This document shows, piece by piece, positions 10,622 to 18,274 of a DNA stretch of 62,005 nt. The translations under genes were made by a program, and so were the position numbers. Positions within the stretch are counted from its first letter, which is position 1; every line of letters starts with the position of its first letter. Source of the DNA: CADEEV01 sp032127875 (GTDB taxonomy: Bacteria; Acidobacteriota; Vicinamibacteria; Fen-336); the NCBI GenBank assembly GCA_032127875.1, contig JAQBHI010000016.1, positions 1 through 62,005 of the forward strand, written 5' to 3'. The notes beneath the pieces are model-generated. The model made no database searches, was not told the origin of the DNA, and saw only the letters and a list, made by a program, of their open reading frames with translations.

Positions 10622-12013
10622 TTGAACAATTCCCCCCGCATCCTGCCGCGTTCCGAGCACACCCTCTCGCGCCGGAACATCGATCCCGACGCACTCAAGG
10701 TACTGTATCGGCTGAGGAGCCACGCCTACGTGGCCTACCTCGTGGGCGGCGGCGTGCGCGACCTGCTGCTCGGAAGAAAGCCGAAGGACTTCGACATCGG
10801 CACGAGCGCGCACCCACAGCAGGTGAAGAAGTTGTTCCGCAACTGCTTCATCATCGGCCGGCGTTTCCGGCTCTGCCACGTGCGCTTCGGCCAGAAGGTC
10901 GTCGAGGTCTCGACCTTCCGCCGCCAGGCGGTGGCCGAGGAAGGCGACACGCTGATCCGTCGCGACAACGTCTTCGGCACCCCCGAGGAGGATGCGTTCC
11001 GTCGCGACTTCACCGTGAACGCGCTGTTCTACGACATCGCGAGTTTCTCGGTGATCGACTACGTGGACGGCCTGGCCGACCTGGAGGCCCGCGTGATCCG
11101 AATCATCGGGGATCCCAGCGTGCGGCTGCGCGAGGACCCGGTTCGCATGCTGCGAGCGGTGGCGATCGCTTCGCGTCTCGAGTTCACGATCGACCGCGAC
11201 ACGCTCGAGGCGATTCGTTCGTTGCGCGGCGAGATCGTGAAGTCGAGCCCGGCGCGCATTCTCGAGGAGTTCTACAAGATCCTGCGGCAAGGCGCCGCGC
11301 GCAGGACCTTCCAGAGCCTCCACGACAGCGGGCTGCTGGCGTACCTGCTGCCCGAGGCCGACCTCGCGATCGCCCAGGGTGGCGAGGCCTTGCTGGGCAG
11401 CCTGGCGCGACTCGACGCGTACCGCAACGCCGGCAACACGGCGCCAGAGGAACTCACCAACGCGATGCTGCTCGGGACGATGCTGGTGCCGCTAGGCGCG
11501 CCGCTGCGCCGGCCGCTGCCGCCGAAGCGCGCCCGCCGCTTGGAGGCTGCCGAAACCGGCGAAGGCGCGGAAGCGGAGACCCCCGAGCCCGCCGAGGACG
11601 TGGCTGCCGAACTCGAGGCGCTCGGCGAGCCGGAGGCCGAGGAGTTCGCGCCGAGCGGTCCGCCGCCGCCGCTCAGCCTGCCCTTCGCGCGTCGCGATCT
11701 CGATCGACTGCGCCTCGTGCTGCTTTCGCAGCGCCGCCTAAACGAGGTTCATCGCTCACCCGGCGTCAAACACTTGCTCGCCGGCCGCCCGTATTTCCGC
11801 GACGCGCTGCGCTGGATGGAGATCCACGGCGGGCTCGAGGGCCAGGAGCTGGTCGCGCACTGGAAGAGCCTGGACCTGGGCGACCTGCAGCCTCCGGCCG
11901 CGCTCGTGGCGCGGGAGTCGCCCGCGGCCGGCGGCGAAGCTCGCTCCGAACTGGGTCACCGTCGCCGCCGTCGTCGCCGTCGCCGGCCGAAGCCGGCCGG
12001 CACGGCTCCCTGA
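10622..12013 (+). CDS. pcnB: Poly(A) polymerase I
   Basis: The 463-residue protein is a class-II nucleotidyltransferase. The head domain shows YLVGGGVRDLLLGRKPKDFD (the G-G-x-x-R-D turn and the catalytic DxD), the RRDFTVNALFYD block and REDPVRMLRAVAIASRLEF. The element IIGRRFRLCHVRFG matches the motif used to tell PcnB from CCA-adding enzymes. Residues about 295-345 form an acidic low-complexity insert and the C-terminus is Arg-rich (nine consecutive Arg), as is common for poly(A) polymerases and suited to RNA binding. It adds 3' A-tails that promote RNA decay. The start is TTG; the stop is followed after ten bases by the rhomboid gene in the same direction. Confidence 0.92.
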   Translation: MNNSPRILPRSEHTLSRRNIDPDALKVLYRLRSHAYVAYLVGGGVRDLLLGRKPKDFDIGTSAHPQQVKKLFRNCFIIGRRFRLCHVRFGQKVVEVSTFRRQAVAEEGDTLIRRDNVFGTPEEDAFRRDFTVNALFYDIASFSVIDYVDGLADLEARVIRIIGDPSVRLREDPVRMLRAVAIASRLEFTIDRDTLEAIRSLRGEIVKSSPARILEEFYKILRQGAARRTFQSLHDSGLLAYLLPEADLAIAQGGEALLGSLARLDAYRNAGNTAPEELTNAMLLGTMLVPLGAPLRRPLPPKRARRLEAAETGEGAEAETPEPAEDVAAELEALGEPEAEEFAPSGPPPPLSLPFARRDLDRLRLVLLSQRRLNEVHRSPGVKHLLAGRPYFRDALRWMEIHGGLEGQELVAHWKSLDLGDLQPPAALVARESPAAGGEARSELGHRRRRRRRRRPKPAGTAP

Positions 12014-12023
12014 GAAAACCCGA

Positions 12024-12776
12024 GTGATTCCGCTGCGGGACGACGTGCCTTCCCGCACGTTTCCGTTCGTCAACATCGCGTTGATTGCCGTGAGCGTCTT
12101 GGCATTCGCCTTCGAGCTCGCGCTGGGCGATCGACTCGCCGGCCTGTTCTACGGGGCGGCGGTAGTTCCCGCGCTCTACACCGGACGGGACGGGGCGCTC
12201 GGGCCGATCGAGGTCCTGATCACGACGCTTCTGCCGGGCCTGGGTCTGCGGGTGCTGGTCAGCATGTTTCTCCACGGCAGCTGGCTCCACCTGCTCGGGA
12301 ACATGCTCTACCTGTGGATCTTCGGCGACAACGTCGAAGACCGCATGGGCCACGGTCGCTATCTCGCGTTCTACCTGCTGTGCGGCTGGGCGGCGGCCTA
12401 CTCTCATATCTGGGCGTCGCCGACCTCCACGCTGCCTTCGATCGGCGCGTCGGGCGCGATCGCCGGCGTGCTCGGGGCGTACCTCGTGCTCTACCCGCGC
12501 GCGCAGGTCGTGATGCTGTTGCCGCTCGGCCTGTTCACACAGCTGGTGAAGGTGCCGGCGCTGCTCTTCCTGGGGTTCTGGTTCCTGCAACAGTTCCTGT
12601 TTGGCGCCTTCAGCCTCGGCAGTCCCGACGCCGGCGGCGGTGTCGCCTGGTGGGCGCACATTGGTGGCTTCGGCGCGGGCCTGGCGCTGGTGGCTGTCTT
12701 CGCGCGAGGACGGCGGCGCCGGAGCGGACGGGATGCGTGGTGGGACGAGGGCTGGGGCGGGCGCAGGCGCGGTTGA
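12024..12776 (+). CDS. Rhomboid-family intramembrane serine protease
   Basis: The 250-residue product has six hydrophobic segments and the rhomboid active site: SWLHLLGNMLYLWIFGD near residue 86, the nucleophile Ser143 in GASGAIAGVLGAY, and His212 in AHIGGFGAG. It should cleave single-pass membrane proteins within the bilayer; the substrates are unknown. The N-terminus (MIPLRDDVPS) is typical of bacterial rhomboids, and the C-terminal tail is Arg/Gly-rich and cytoplasmic. The GTG start lies ten bases after pcnB, so the two are likely co-transcribed. The stop codon overlaps the -35 box of the following tRNA promoter. Confidence 0.92.
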   Translation: MIPLRDDVPSRTFPFVNIALIAVSVLAFAFELALGDRLAGLFYGAAVVPALYTGRDGALGPIEVLITTLLPGLGLRVLVSMFLHGSWLHLLGNMLYLWIFGDNVEDRMGHGRYLAFYLLCGWAAAYSHIWASPTSTLPSIGASGAIAGVLGAYLVLYPRAQVVMLLPLGLFTQLVKVPALLFLGFWFLQQFLFGAFSLGSPDAGGGVAWWAHIGGFGAGLALVAVFARGRRRRSGRDAWWDEGWGGRRRG

Positions 12777-12801
12777 CAGGCACGGCAGCCTCTCATAAAC
12801 T
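12773..12801 (+). promoter_or_regulatory. Promoter for the tRNA-Val/tRNA-Asp pair
   Basis: TTGACA, a 17-bp spacer and TAAACT lie 16 bases before the mature 5' end of tRNA-Val. The -35 box overlaps the stop codon of the rhomboid gene. This is one of the best sigma-70-type promoters in the window and suits a strongly expressed stable RNA. Confidence 0.65.
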
Positions 12802-12817
12802 CCGCGATTGTCCCGCC

Positions 12818-12892
12818 GGGCGGTTAGCTCAGCGGTAGAGCGTCGGCCTTACACGCCGAGGGCCACAGGTTCGAATCCTGTACCGCCCACCA
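12818..12892 (+). tRNA. tRNA-Val (anticodon TAC)
   Basis: The 75-nt cloverleaf has a 7-bp acceptor stem (GGGCGGT with ACCGCCC), D-arm GCTCAGCGGTAGAGC, anticodon loop CTTACAC giving UAC, T-arm with GGTTCGAATCC, and an encoded ACCA end. It decodes valine codons GUA/GUG. It is followed 37 bases later by tRNA-Asp and probably shares its promoter. Confidence 0.95.
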
Positions 12893-12929
12893 GCTCTACG
12901 GCCTACCACCCCCCCGGATCCACCTTAGC

Positions 12930-13006
<77 letters not shown>

Positions 13007-13194
13007 TTCTTGAACAAGCTAGCGTCGTCCTGCTCCTCCTCGGGGGCCGGTGTGTTTCTGCCTCGCGTCGAGGGTCATGCCTCGGTCCATCCGCGACGTC
13101 CTTCAGCTGCTGCGTGGCGGTCGGACGATTGGCCTTCGACAGCGGTGACGGGCGTCCCCAGCGCTTGACGTCTGCGGGGCTCATCATGTAACAT

Positions 13195-13248
13195 GGCCAT
13201 GTTAATTAACTTGGCCACGGTAATTACCACGGCCAAGGTAAATTGGCG
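13195..13248 (+). repeat. Three 18-bp GGCCA-GGTAATTA iterons before the nuclease/wHTH gene
   Basis: Three directly repeated units of exactly 18 bp run head to tail: GGCCATGTTAATTAACTT, GGCCACGGTAATTACCAC and GGCCAAGGTAAATTGGCG. The first is embedded in the palindrome AACATGGCCATGTT and the second contains the palindrome GGTAATTACC. They end three bases before the ATG of the downstream gene and cover the place where a ribosome would bind. This is the expected form of an autoregulatory operator. The stretch is far more AT-rich than its surroundings. Confidence 0.65.
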
Positions 13249-13251
13249 ACC

Positions 13252-14400
13252 ATGGAGAACCAGGAAATCCCCGCCAAGTCCGACGCCTCCGAACGGGGAA
13301 GGTCCGCCGAATCCCGCCTCGCAGCCCTTTTCGAGCGAGCCGGCTGGCATGTACGGCGCCATCCAAACGACCCAGGTCCCGACCTCGTCGTCCGACGAAA
13401 GGGAATCGAGTACGCCGTCGAGATCAAGTCAGCCCCAGAGGGTCGCAGCGACCGGCTCGTGCCCCTTTTCGCGCAAGCGGTGCTCCAGGCAGCCCACGCC
13501 GCCAGTCAGAAGGCAGTGCCCCTCGCCGTCGTCGCGGCGCCCAGCATTTCTCCGCGCGCTGCAGAACAGGTGATGGCATTCGCTCAGCGCTACGCTCCGG
13601 ACGCGGCCGCCGGTGTGATCGATTTCGAGGGCTTCGCGCTGTTCCGCGGACCTCACCTCGAGGAGATGATCGCGCCGGGTAGGGCCCTCCCGGCGTTCAT
13701 GCGCAAGTCCGTCCGCGATTCGGGCCAGTTCTTCTCCGACCTCAACCAGTGGATGCTGAAGGTGCTGCTAGCCCCCGAGCTGCCGGATGAGTTGCTCGCC
13801 TCGCCCCGAGGGCAATACCGCAACGCGTCACAGTTGGCGCGTGCGGCGAACGTGTCGGTCATGAGTGCCTTCCGATTCGTTCAGCAGCTCGAGCGCGAGG
13901 GCTACCTGCACGAGTCGGCCTCCTCTTTGCGCCTCGTGCGGCGCGAGGACCTGTTCAGCCGTTGGCAGGCCCTTTCGGCGCGCTCGCCGAGGGAAGTGCC
14001 GATGCGTTTCCTCCTGCCGGGTGACCGGCAGGCCCAGCTCCACAGGATGCTTGGCAGCGGCCGAGCCTGCCTCGCCCTGTTCGCTGCTGCAGACGCGCTG
14101 CGGCTAGGATTCGTCAGCGGCGTGCCGCCCTACGTCTACGTCCACCGCATTCAGCCTGCGAACCTGGCGGCGTGGAAGAATCTACGGCCTTGCGAGCCCG
14201 GCGAACCTCCGGATGTCATCGTCCGGCAGGCTCCGGCACCCCAGTCGGTATTTCGCGCGGTGGTCCGCACCGGCGGCATGGCGGCCTCGGACGTTCTGCA
14301 GGTTTGGGTCGATGTCGCGGCGCACCCGTCGCGGGGACGCGAGCAGGCCGACCTGATCCGCAGGCGTGTTCTGCACCGCGTCATCGACGGCAACCAATGA
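13252..14400 (+). CDS. Predicted PD-(D/E)xK nuclease / winged-helix fusion, AbiEi-like
   Basis: The 382-residue protein seems to have three parts. Residues about 15-110 show a restriction-endonuclease-like pattern: an acidic residue in GPDLVVRRKG, then YAVEIKSAPEGR with the E-x-K. Residues about 185-225 contain a winged helix-turn-helix (RNASQLARAANVSVMSAFRF, then QQLEREGYL). The C-terminal part, ending DVLQVWVDVAAHPSRGREQA, resembles the C-terminal domain of AbiEi-type (type IV) antitoxins. It may be a nuclease that also represses its own gene through the iterons just upstream. No AbiEii-type toxin follows directly. A TTG nine bases upstream is spaced better from an AAGG and is an alternative start. 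Function is inferred. Confidence 0.65.
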   Translation: MENQEIPAKSDASERGRSAESRLAALFERAGWHVRRHPNDPGPDLVVRRKGIEYAVEIKSAPEGRSDRLVPLFAQAVLQAAHAASQKAVPLAVVAAPSISPRAAEQVMAFAQRYAPDAAAGVIDFEGFALFRGPHLEEMIAPGRALPAFMRKSVRDSGQFFSDLNQWMLKVLLAPELPDELLASPRGQYRNASQLARAANVSVMSAFRFVQQLEREGYLHESASSLRLVRREDLFSRWQALSARSPREVPMRFLLPGDRQAQLHRMLGSGRACLALFAAADALRLGFVSGVPPYVYVHRIQPANLAAWKNLRPCEPGEPPDVIVRQAPAPQSVFRAVVRTGGMAASDVLQVWVDVAAHPSRGREQADLIRRRVLHRVIDGNQ

Positions 14401-14487
14401 CTTGGCGGATTCTGGCCCGTCAAGAACAATCGTCCCGAGTCATCGGTCGCGAAGGCGCCCGGCGCGGTACAATGGTTGTAGAGGCGA

Positions 14488-14724
14488 ATGAGTCCCATGG
14501 TACAAGTCACCGAGGCGATCTTCTCGCAGGGCGTGTTGAAGCCCGTCGGCGAGCTGCAGCTCCGAGAGGAGCAGCGCGTCCGCCTGATCATCGAGCCGGT
14601 CGAGGTCGGAGGGGGCTCCGACCGGACCGCGGCATTGAACCGCCTGCGCGCGGGCATCGGGAGCATGAACTTCTTCTCGTCCGGAGCGCTGCCCACCCGG
14701 GACGAGCTGCATGATCGCTCTTGA
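14488..14724 (+). CDS. vapB: AF2212-like (DUF104) antitoxin, VapB-type
   Basis: The 78-residue protein contains the DUF104/AF2212 pattern VTEAIFSQGVLKPVGELQLR followed by EEQRVRLIIEP, a small beta-rich antitoxin fold. The C-terminal part (LRAGIGSMNFFSSGALP) probably wraps the toxin. It overlaps the PIN gene by 14 bases, as usual in VapBC operons. An internal ATG three codons in (MVQVTEA) is an equally good start. It lies in the island, 87 bases after the nuclease/wHTH gene. Confidence 0.82.
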   Translation: MSPMVQVTEAIFSQGVLKPVGELQLREEQRVRLIIEPVEVGGGSDRTAALNRLRAGIGSMNFFSSGALPTRDELHDRS

Positions 14725-15115
14725 CACCAACATCTCGATCTACTGCTGCGACTCCCGGGACACCCGACTCCAGCAAATCGCACTGGACCTTGTCGCCGGC
14801 ACGACCGAGGGCATCCTGCCCTGGCAGGTGGCGTGCGAGTTCATCGCCGCCTCGCGAAAGCTGGCTGAGCAGGGCTTCACGGCCACGGTCGCCTGGCAGC
14901 GGCTCGCCGAGTTCCTCGCTCTCTTCCCACTGATCATGCCGACACCAGCTGTCCTCGAGCGCGCTCGCGAGCTGCACCTGCAGCAGCGGTGGGCGTTCTG
15001 GGACGCGACCCTGGTTAGCGCCTGCATCGAGAGCGGCGTCACGAGGCTCTACTCCGAGGATCTGCCGGGACGAGCGAAGATCCAGTCCCTGGAGATCGTC
15101 AGCCCCTTCGCCTAG
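14711..15115 (+). CDS. vapC: PIN-domain RNase toxin, VapC-type
   Basis: This is a complete 134-residue PIN domain. The acidic site starts with Asp5 in MIALDTNISIY, continues with Glu in WQVACEFIAASRK and ends with the FWDATLVSACIESGVTRLYS block, which holds the third and fourth acidic positions (YSEDLP). VapC toxins cleave tRNA or rRNA. All expected catalytic residues seem present, so the toxin should be active. It is translationally coupled to the DUF104 antitoxin in front of it. Confidence 0.88.
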   Translation: MIALDTNISIYCCDSRDTRLQQIALDLVAGTTEGILPWQVACEFIAASRKLAEQGFTATVAWQRLAEFLALFPLIMPTPAVLERARELHLQQRWAFWDATLVSACIESGVTRLYSEDLPGRAKIQSLEIVSPFA

Positions 15116-15165
15116 ACGCGGCCGTCCTCCTCGAGTCTGCACTACGGGCGTATCCTGAGGGCGCG

Positions 15166-15922
15166 ATGAACACGCTATATCTCGCATGGAGGCAGCCGGA
15201 CCACCGCTGGTGGCCCGTGGGCCGTCTGTCGCGCGAAGGATCGGACTACGTGTTCACCTACACGCAGGGCGCACGGTCGGCTGAAAGTGCCGGGTTCCGT
15301 CCGCTGAGCAGCTTCCAGGACTTCGACGAGGTATACGTCTCCACGCAGCTCTTTCCGAATGTTCCGGAATCGACTGCCTCCTCAGAGTCGCCCCGATTAC
15401 GACGAATTCATCGAATGGCTCGATGTCGAGCGCGGGGAAGCCGACCCTCTCGTCATGCTGGCCCGAAGTGGCGGACAGCGCGAGACCGACATGTTCGAGG
15501 TCTTCCCGGTTCCAGAGCGGAATGCTGAAGGCCACTACCGGTCAACTTTCTTCGTTCACGGGCTGCGCCACCGAGGACCGTCTGCTGAGGAGGAGGTTCG
15601 TCGCCTCCGTCCGGGCGATGCGCTCGCGCTCGAAGCCGAGCCTACGAATCCTCACGATCCGCGGGCGTTGCGCATCCATACGGTGGTTCGAGGCGTCCAT
15701 ATCGGGTTCGTGCCGCGCTATCTCTGCCAGGGCGTGCGCGCACTCCTGTCGGCAGCCGGCGAGCAGCCGCAGGCTCGAGTGCAGCGCGTCAACGCCCCAC
15801 CGACGCCGGCACAGTTTCGTGTGCTCTGCTCCCTGGACTCGCCCTGGCCCCAGGGGTTTCGTCCGCTCGCCAGCCCCGACTTCGACGCGCTCCACGCGTT
15901 CGTACCCGCGGGGCGTCTCTAA
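15166..15922 (+). pseudogene. HIRAN-domain protein interrupted by a frameshift
   Basis: The first frame encodes MNTLYLAWRQPDHRWWPVGR up to STQLFPN, and the protein then continues one frame over from about base 15358 (FRNRLPPQSRPDYDEFIEWL), ending with a HIRAN domain (FFVHGLRHRGPSAEEEVRRL, then RPGDALALEAEPTNPHDPRA). Joined, the product would be about 250 residues. HIRAN domains recognise 3'-OH ends of single-stranded DNA in repair and defence proteins. One base too many (or two too few) at the junction breaks the gene; it may be a real mutation or an assembly error. It is island cargo. Confidence 0.7.
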
Positions 15923-15973
15923 GATCGTCAACCGGGCGGCCTCGGGACGAGTTCCTGGCCAATCCTCAATCGT

Positions 15974-16515
15974 TCAAAACGGGATGTCGTCCGCGGCAGG
16001 AGGCTGTAGACCTTTCGCCCGGTCGAACAACACAACCCTCCCGTGCTCCAGCGAGCGGGGGTCGAACACGAACCCATCGTGCTGCCTCAAGAACAGCGCC
16101 GCCCCGCAGCCTGCGACTCGGCACTCGGGCTTGTCCTTGGGGCAGACGCCGAAATGGCAGAGACGGCCCAGGTAACGGTCCGTGCGCGGCTCGAAGAGGA
16201 ACACGTCCACCTGATGGTGCGCCACTCCCAACTCGAGGTCGACGAGGAGGTCGTTGAGGGCACGGCCGCGGGCTCTCTGGAGAGCTTTCAGGTCGGATAC
16301 CTCGCTCACCCACGTGGGGCCAGGTCCACGTCCTTGCTCTCGTGCCAGAGACGGGCTCCGGCGCGGCGATACCGCCTCTGTCGGGGCGTTTCCTTCCTGG
16401 GCGGCTGTGCCACCGAGCCAAAGAGGACGACTTTCTGGACGAAGGTGAGCCGGGCGAAGGCCGCGGCCACGTAGTCGGCCGCCCTGCGGAAGGCTTCGCG
16501 ATGCCTCAACCGCAA
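15974..16515 (-). pseudogene. Nucleotidyltransferase-like protein, frameshifted
   Basis: The first part (RHREAFRRAADYVAAAFARL, then QKVVLFGSVA and ESKDVDLA) has the GS...D-x-D arrangement of minimal nucleotidyltransferases. The frame is lost just after KDVDLA, near base 16318. It resumes one frame over with WVSEVSDLKALQRARGRALN, then VAHHQVDVFLFEP and a Cys-rich stretch CHFGVCPKDKPECRVAGC that looks metal-binding. Protein-like sequence also precedes the TTG start, inside the 3' end of the neighbouring gene, so the true N-terminus may be about 20 residues longer. The gene is third in a minus-strand cassette. A one-base indel makes it non-functional unless it is a sequence error. Confidence 0.65.
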
Positions 16516-16862
16516 CCGATCCTCGTCCTCGATCTCGTTCCGGGTCCGATCGGGATCGAGCCACAGCGGGTCACCTCCAACGTCTCGAAGCCGTCATCGA
16601 AGGAGAAGTCCGGCTCTTGGGCGTGCTCGGGTGGTCGGCGCGGAGGGCGCCTGGGTTCCGAGGCAGGGGCGCCGTGACTCTTGCCGTACATCTCTCGCAC
16701 CCACTCGCCCACGGGCAGCTTCCAAGGTTGGGCGGGGCTCGGGACATGCTTGGCTAGCTTCCGCGGGTTGAAGCCCAGCTCCCGAGCCATCCGCACTTCT
16801 TCGGCCGAAAGCCGGCACTCCCGCTTGGCCGCCGCCCAGTCCTCCTCCCGAAAGCGTCCCAC
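16506..16862 (-). CDS. 118-residue unknown protein linked to a nucleotidyltransferase
   Basis: The recognisable core reads REEDWAAAKRECRLSAEEVR, then MARELGFNPRKLAKHVPS and WKLPVGEWVREMY. Small proteins of this kind commonly lie next to minimal nucleotidyltransferases, as here. It is rich in charged helices with no signal or membrane segment, and the C-terminal third is low-complexity. The GTG start comes one base after the stop of the metallopeptidase-like gene, and the 3' end overlaps the nucleotidyltransferase start, so the three genes form one transcription unit. By analogy with MNT/HEPN or AbiE pairs it could be an antitoxin or toxin partner, but I cannot assign a function. Confidence 0.65.
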   Translation of the reverse strand: MGRFREEDWAAAKRECRLSAEEVRMARELGFNPRKLAKHVPSPAQPWKLPVGEWVREMYGKSHGAPASEPRRPPRRPPEHAQEPDFSFDDGFETLEVTRCGSIPIGPGTRSRTRIGCG

Positions 16863-16863
16863 G

Positions 16864-17733
16864 TCAGGCCTCTGCGACCTCGGTCCGCCCTGCCCGGGCA
16901 GGGGACCGCGCGGGCGGCGCACAGCGCGCGAGTATCACCTTCCAACCGTTCCGCCTGGGGGCCGCCTCATGCAGGATGTCGGCCACTTCGGCGGGGTCGA
17001 CCCGCGTTTCCGACATGCGACCGTCACGGCCGTAGTCGCGAGCCAGTGTGGCTCGGCCCGCGAGATCCCGGGCCCGCCCCACGATGCGCGCATAGGCCTC
17101 ACACGCATAGGCAAATGTCTCTCGCTTGCGGTAGTCGATGTCGAGCAGCCACTCCCGCCGACGCGTGACCGAGAGCCCAACGGTGTCGCGCTTACAGTTA
17201 TGGAAGACGTGCGCCACCTCGTGGACCACGAAGTCGGCGAATGGATCGCTCTCCGAGAAGTACTGAATCGAGACGAAGCAGGTCGTCTCCTCGCTGAGCC
17301 CGACGATGGCGGGCGCGCCCTCGCCCAGCGGCTCCGCCCCGATGCTCCCCAAGTAGAGGTTCGCGAGGTCCCAGGCCGTGCCGAGCCAGCGCTGGTGCCG
17401 CAACACCGGTTCGAGGTTGGCGGGCGTGAGGAAGACGACCGCTCGCTCGAGCAACGCGAGTACGGCCTGCCGTTCGACCCGCGGAAAGAGCCCGGAAACC
17501 ATCGGCTCGACCTTGGCCCGAGTAAAGGCGACACCGTGAAAGCGCTGGGCCAGCTCAGGCGCAGGCCGGGTCTTGGCCCGCCGCGTCACTTCTGCGACCA
17601 GTGCTTGAATGAGCTCGTCGTGCGCACGCCGCGACCGCTCGATGATGTTCCCCGGCCAAGGCGCGCCGCGGGGATCGTAGCTCCCCGTGCGGAGGTAGCT
17701 CTCGACGGCTTCGGCGATGGCGTCGGTAGTCAC
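16864..17733 (-). CDS. Predicted zinc metallopeptidase-like protein (HExxH)
   Basis: The 289-residue protein contains VVHEVAHVFHNC, a clear HExxH zinc-binding motif preceded by hydrophobic residues. A Glu about 30 residues later in RETFAYACEAYARI could be the third ligand, as in gluzincins. The N-terminal half is helical (IIERSRRAHDELIQALVAEV) and has no signal peptide, so it should be cytoplasmic. I do not recognise the family. I chose the GTG start because the longer frame runs back into tandem repeats. It is the first gene of the island's minus-strand cassette. Intracellular HExxH proteins in such places are often regulators that cleave a repressor (ImmA-like); that role is speculation here. 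Confidence 0.6.
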   Translation of the reverse strand: MTTDAIAEAVESYLRTGSYDPRGAPWPGNIIERSRRAHDELIQALVAEVTRRAKTRPAPELAQRFHGVAFTRAKVEPMVSGLFPRVERQAVLALLERAVVFLTPANLEPVLRHQRWLGTAWDLANLYLGSIGAEPLGEGAPAIVGLSEETTCFVSIQYFSESDPFADFVVHEVAHVFHNCKRDTVGLSVTRRREWLLDIDYRKRETFAYACEAYARIVGRARDLAGRATLARDYGRDGRMSETRVDPAEVADILHEAAPRRNGWKVILARCAPPARSPARAGRTEVAEA

Positions 17734-17815
17734 GGGGCTGGATTTTATCAAGCGGCAGGTCTGCCCACCAAGGCAATCACCACGCAGTGCCCCGAGTACC
17801 CGTCGATCGCAACGC

Positions 17816-17969
17816 GCTTGCGAGTACGGCATGAGTGAAATCCTAGGGCACGAGCCGACCTTAGTGACTTGTTGGCCGGAGGTCCGGCCTGTGCTTGCGA
17901 GTACGGCCTGGGTGAAAGACTCGCGAACGAGGCGACCGTATGACCTGCAGGCCGGAGGTCAGGGCTGTG
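17816..17969. repeat. Two imperfect 77-bp tandem repeats
   Basis: Both units begin GCTTGCGAGTACGGC and contain GTGAAA, CGA-CC and GGCCGGAGGTC in register, with a period of 77 bp. They lie between the metallopeptidase-like gene and the right attachment repeat and encode nothing recognisable. They could be recombinase or replication-protein binding arms, or simply a local duplication. Confidence 0.6.
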
Positions 17970-18091
17970 CACTACGCGTGTCATTTCGGCTCGTCTAAAC
18001 GGGTCTCTTCGTGTCGTCCCGTGTCGGGCCGCCTCGCTCGAACCCCCTGACGAATCTCAGGAAACCCTTGATGGGCGTGCTCACTCCTTTC

Positions 18092-18138
<47 letters not shown>

Positions 18139-18260
18139 CATTCCAGAATGCGCTGCGCTCCGCTTCGCGCACCGCGCTTTCCCAAGCCACATCCCGCAGA
18201 GAACGACCTCGCTTCGTTCGAGCGTCGAGTTCCGCCCACCCCGCCGAGTTTCCCTCTCGA

Positions 18261-18266
18261 TATAAT
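18261..18266 (+). promoter_or_regulatory. TATAAT -10 box directly before the SGNH gene
   Basis: TATAAT sits inside the short inverted repeat CTCGAT-ATA-ATCGAG, only eight bases before the TTG start. Transcription from it would begin at or next to the start codon, giving a leaderless message. No clear -35 box is seen. Confidence 0.45.
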
Positions 18267-18274
18267 CGAGCGCG

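Noticed and set aside
11941..12013. The run of Arg codons at the pcnB end as a repeat expansion or sequencing artefact
   Set aside because: Basic C-terminal tails are usual for poly(A) polymerases and the frame closes normally before the rhomboid gene.
15356..15372. Programmed ribosomal frameshifting in the HIRAN gene
   Set aside because: No slippery heptamer or downstream hairpin is evident at the junction, so a simple indel is the more likely cause.
18046..18061. A short hairpin (CCTGA/TCAGG) as a terminator
   Set aside because: The stem is only five base pairs and no T-run follows.
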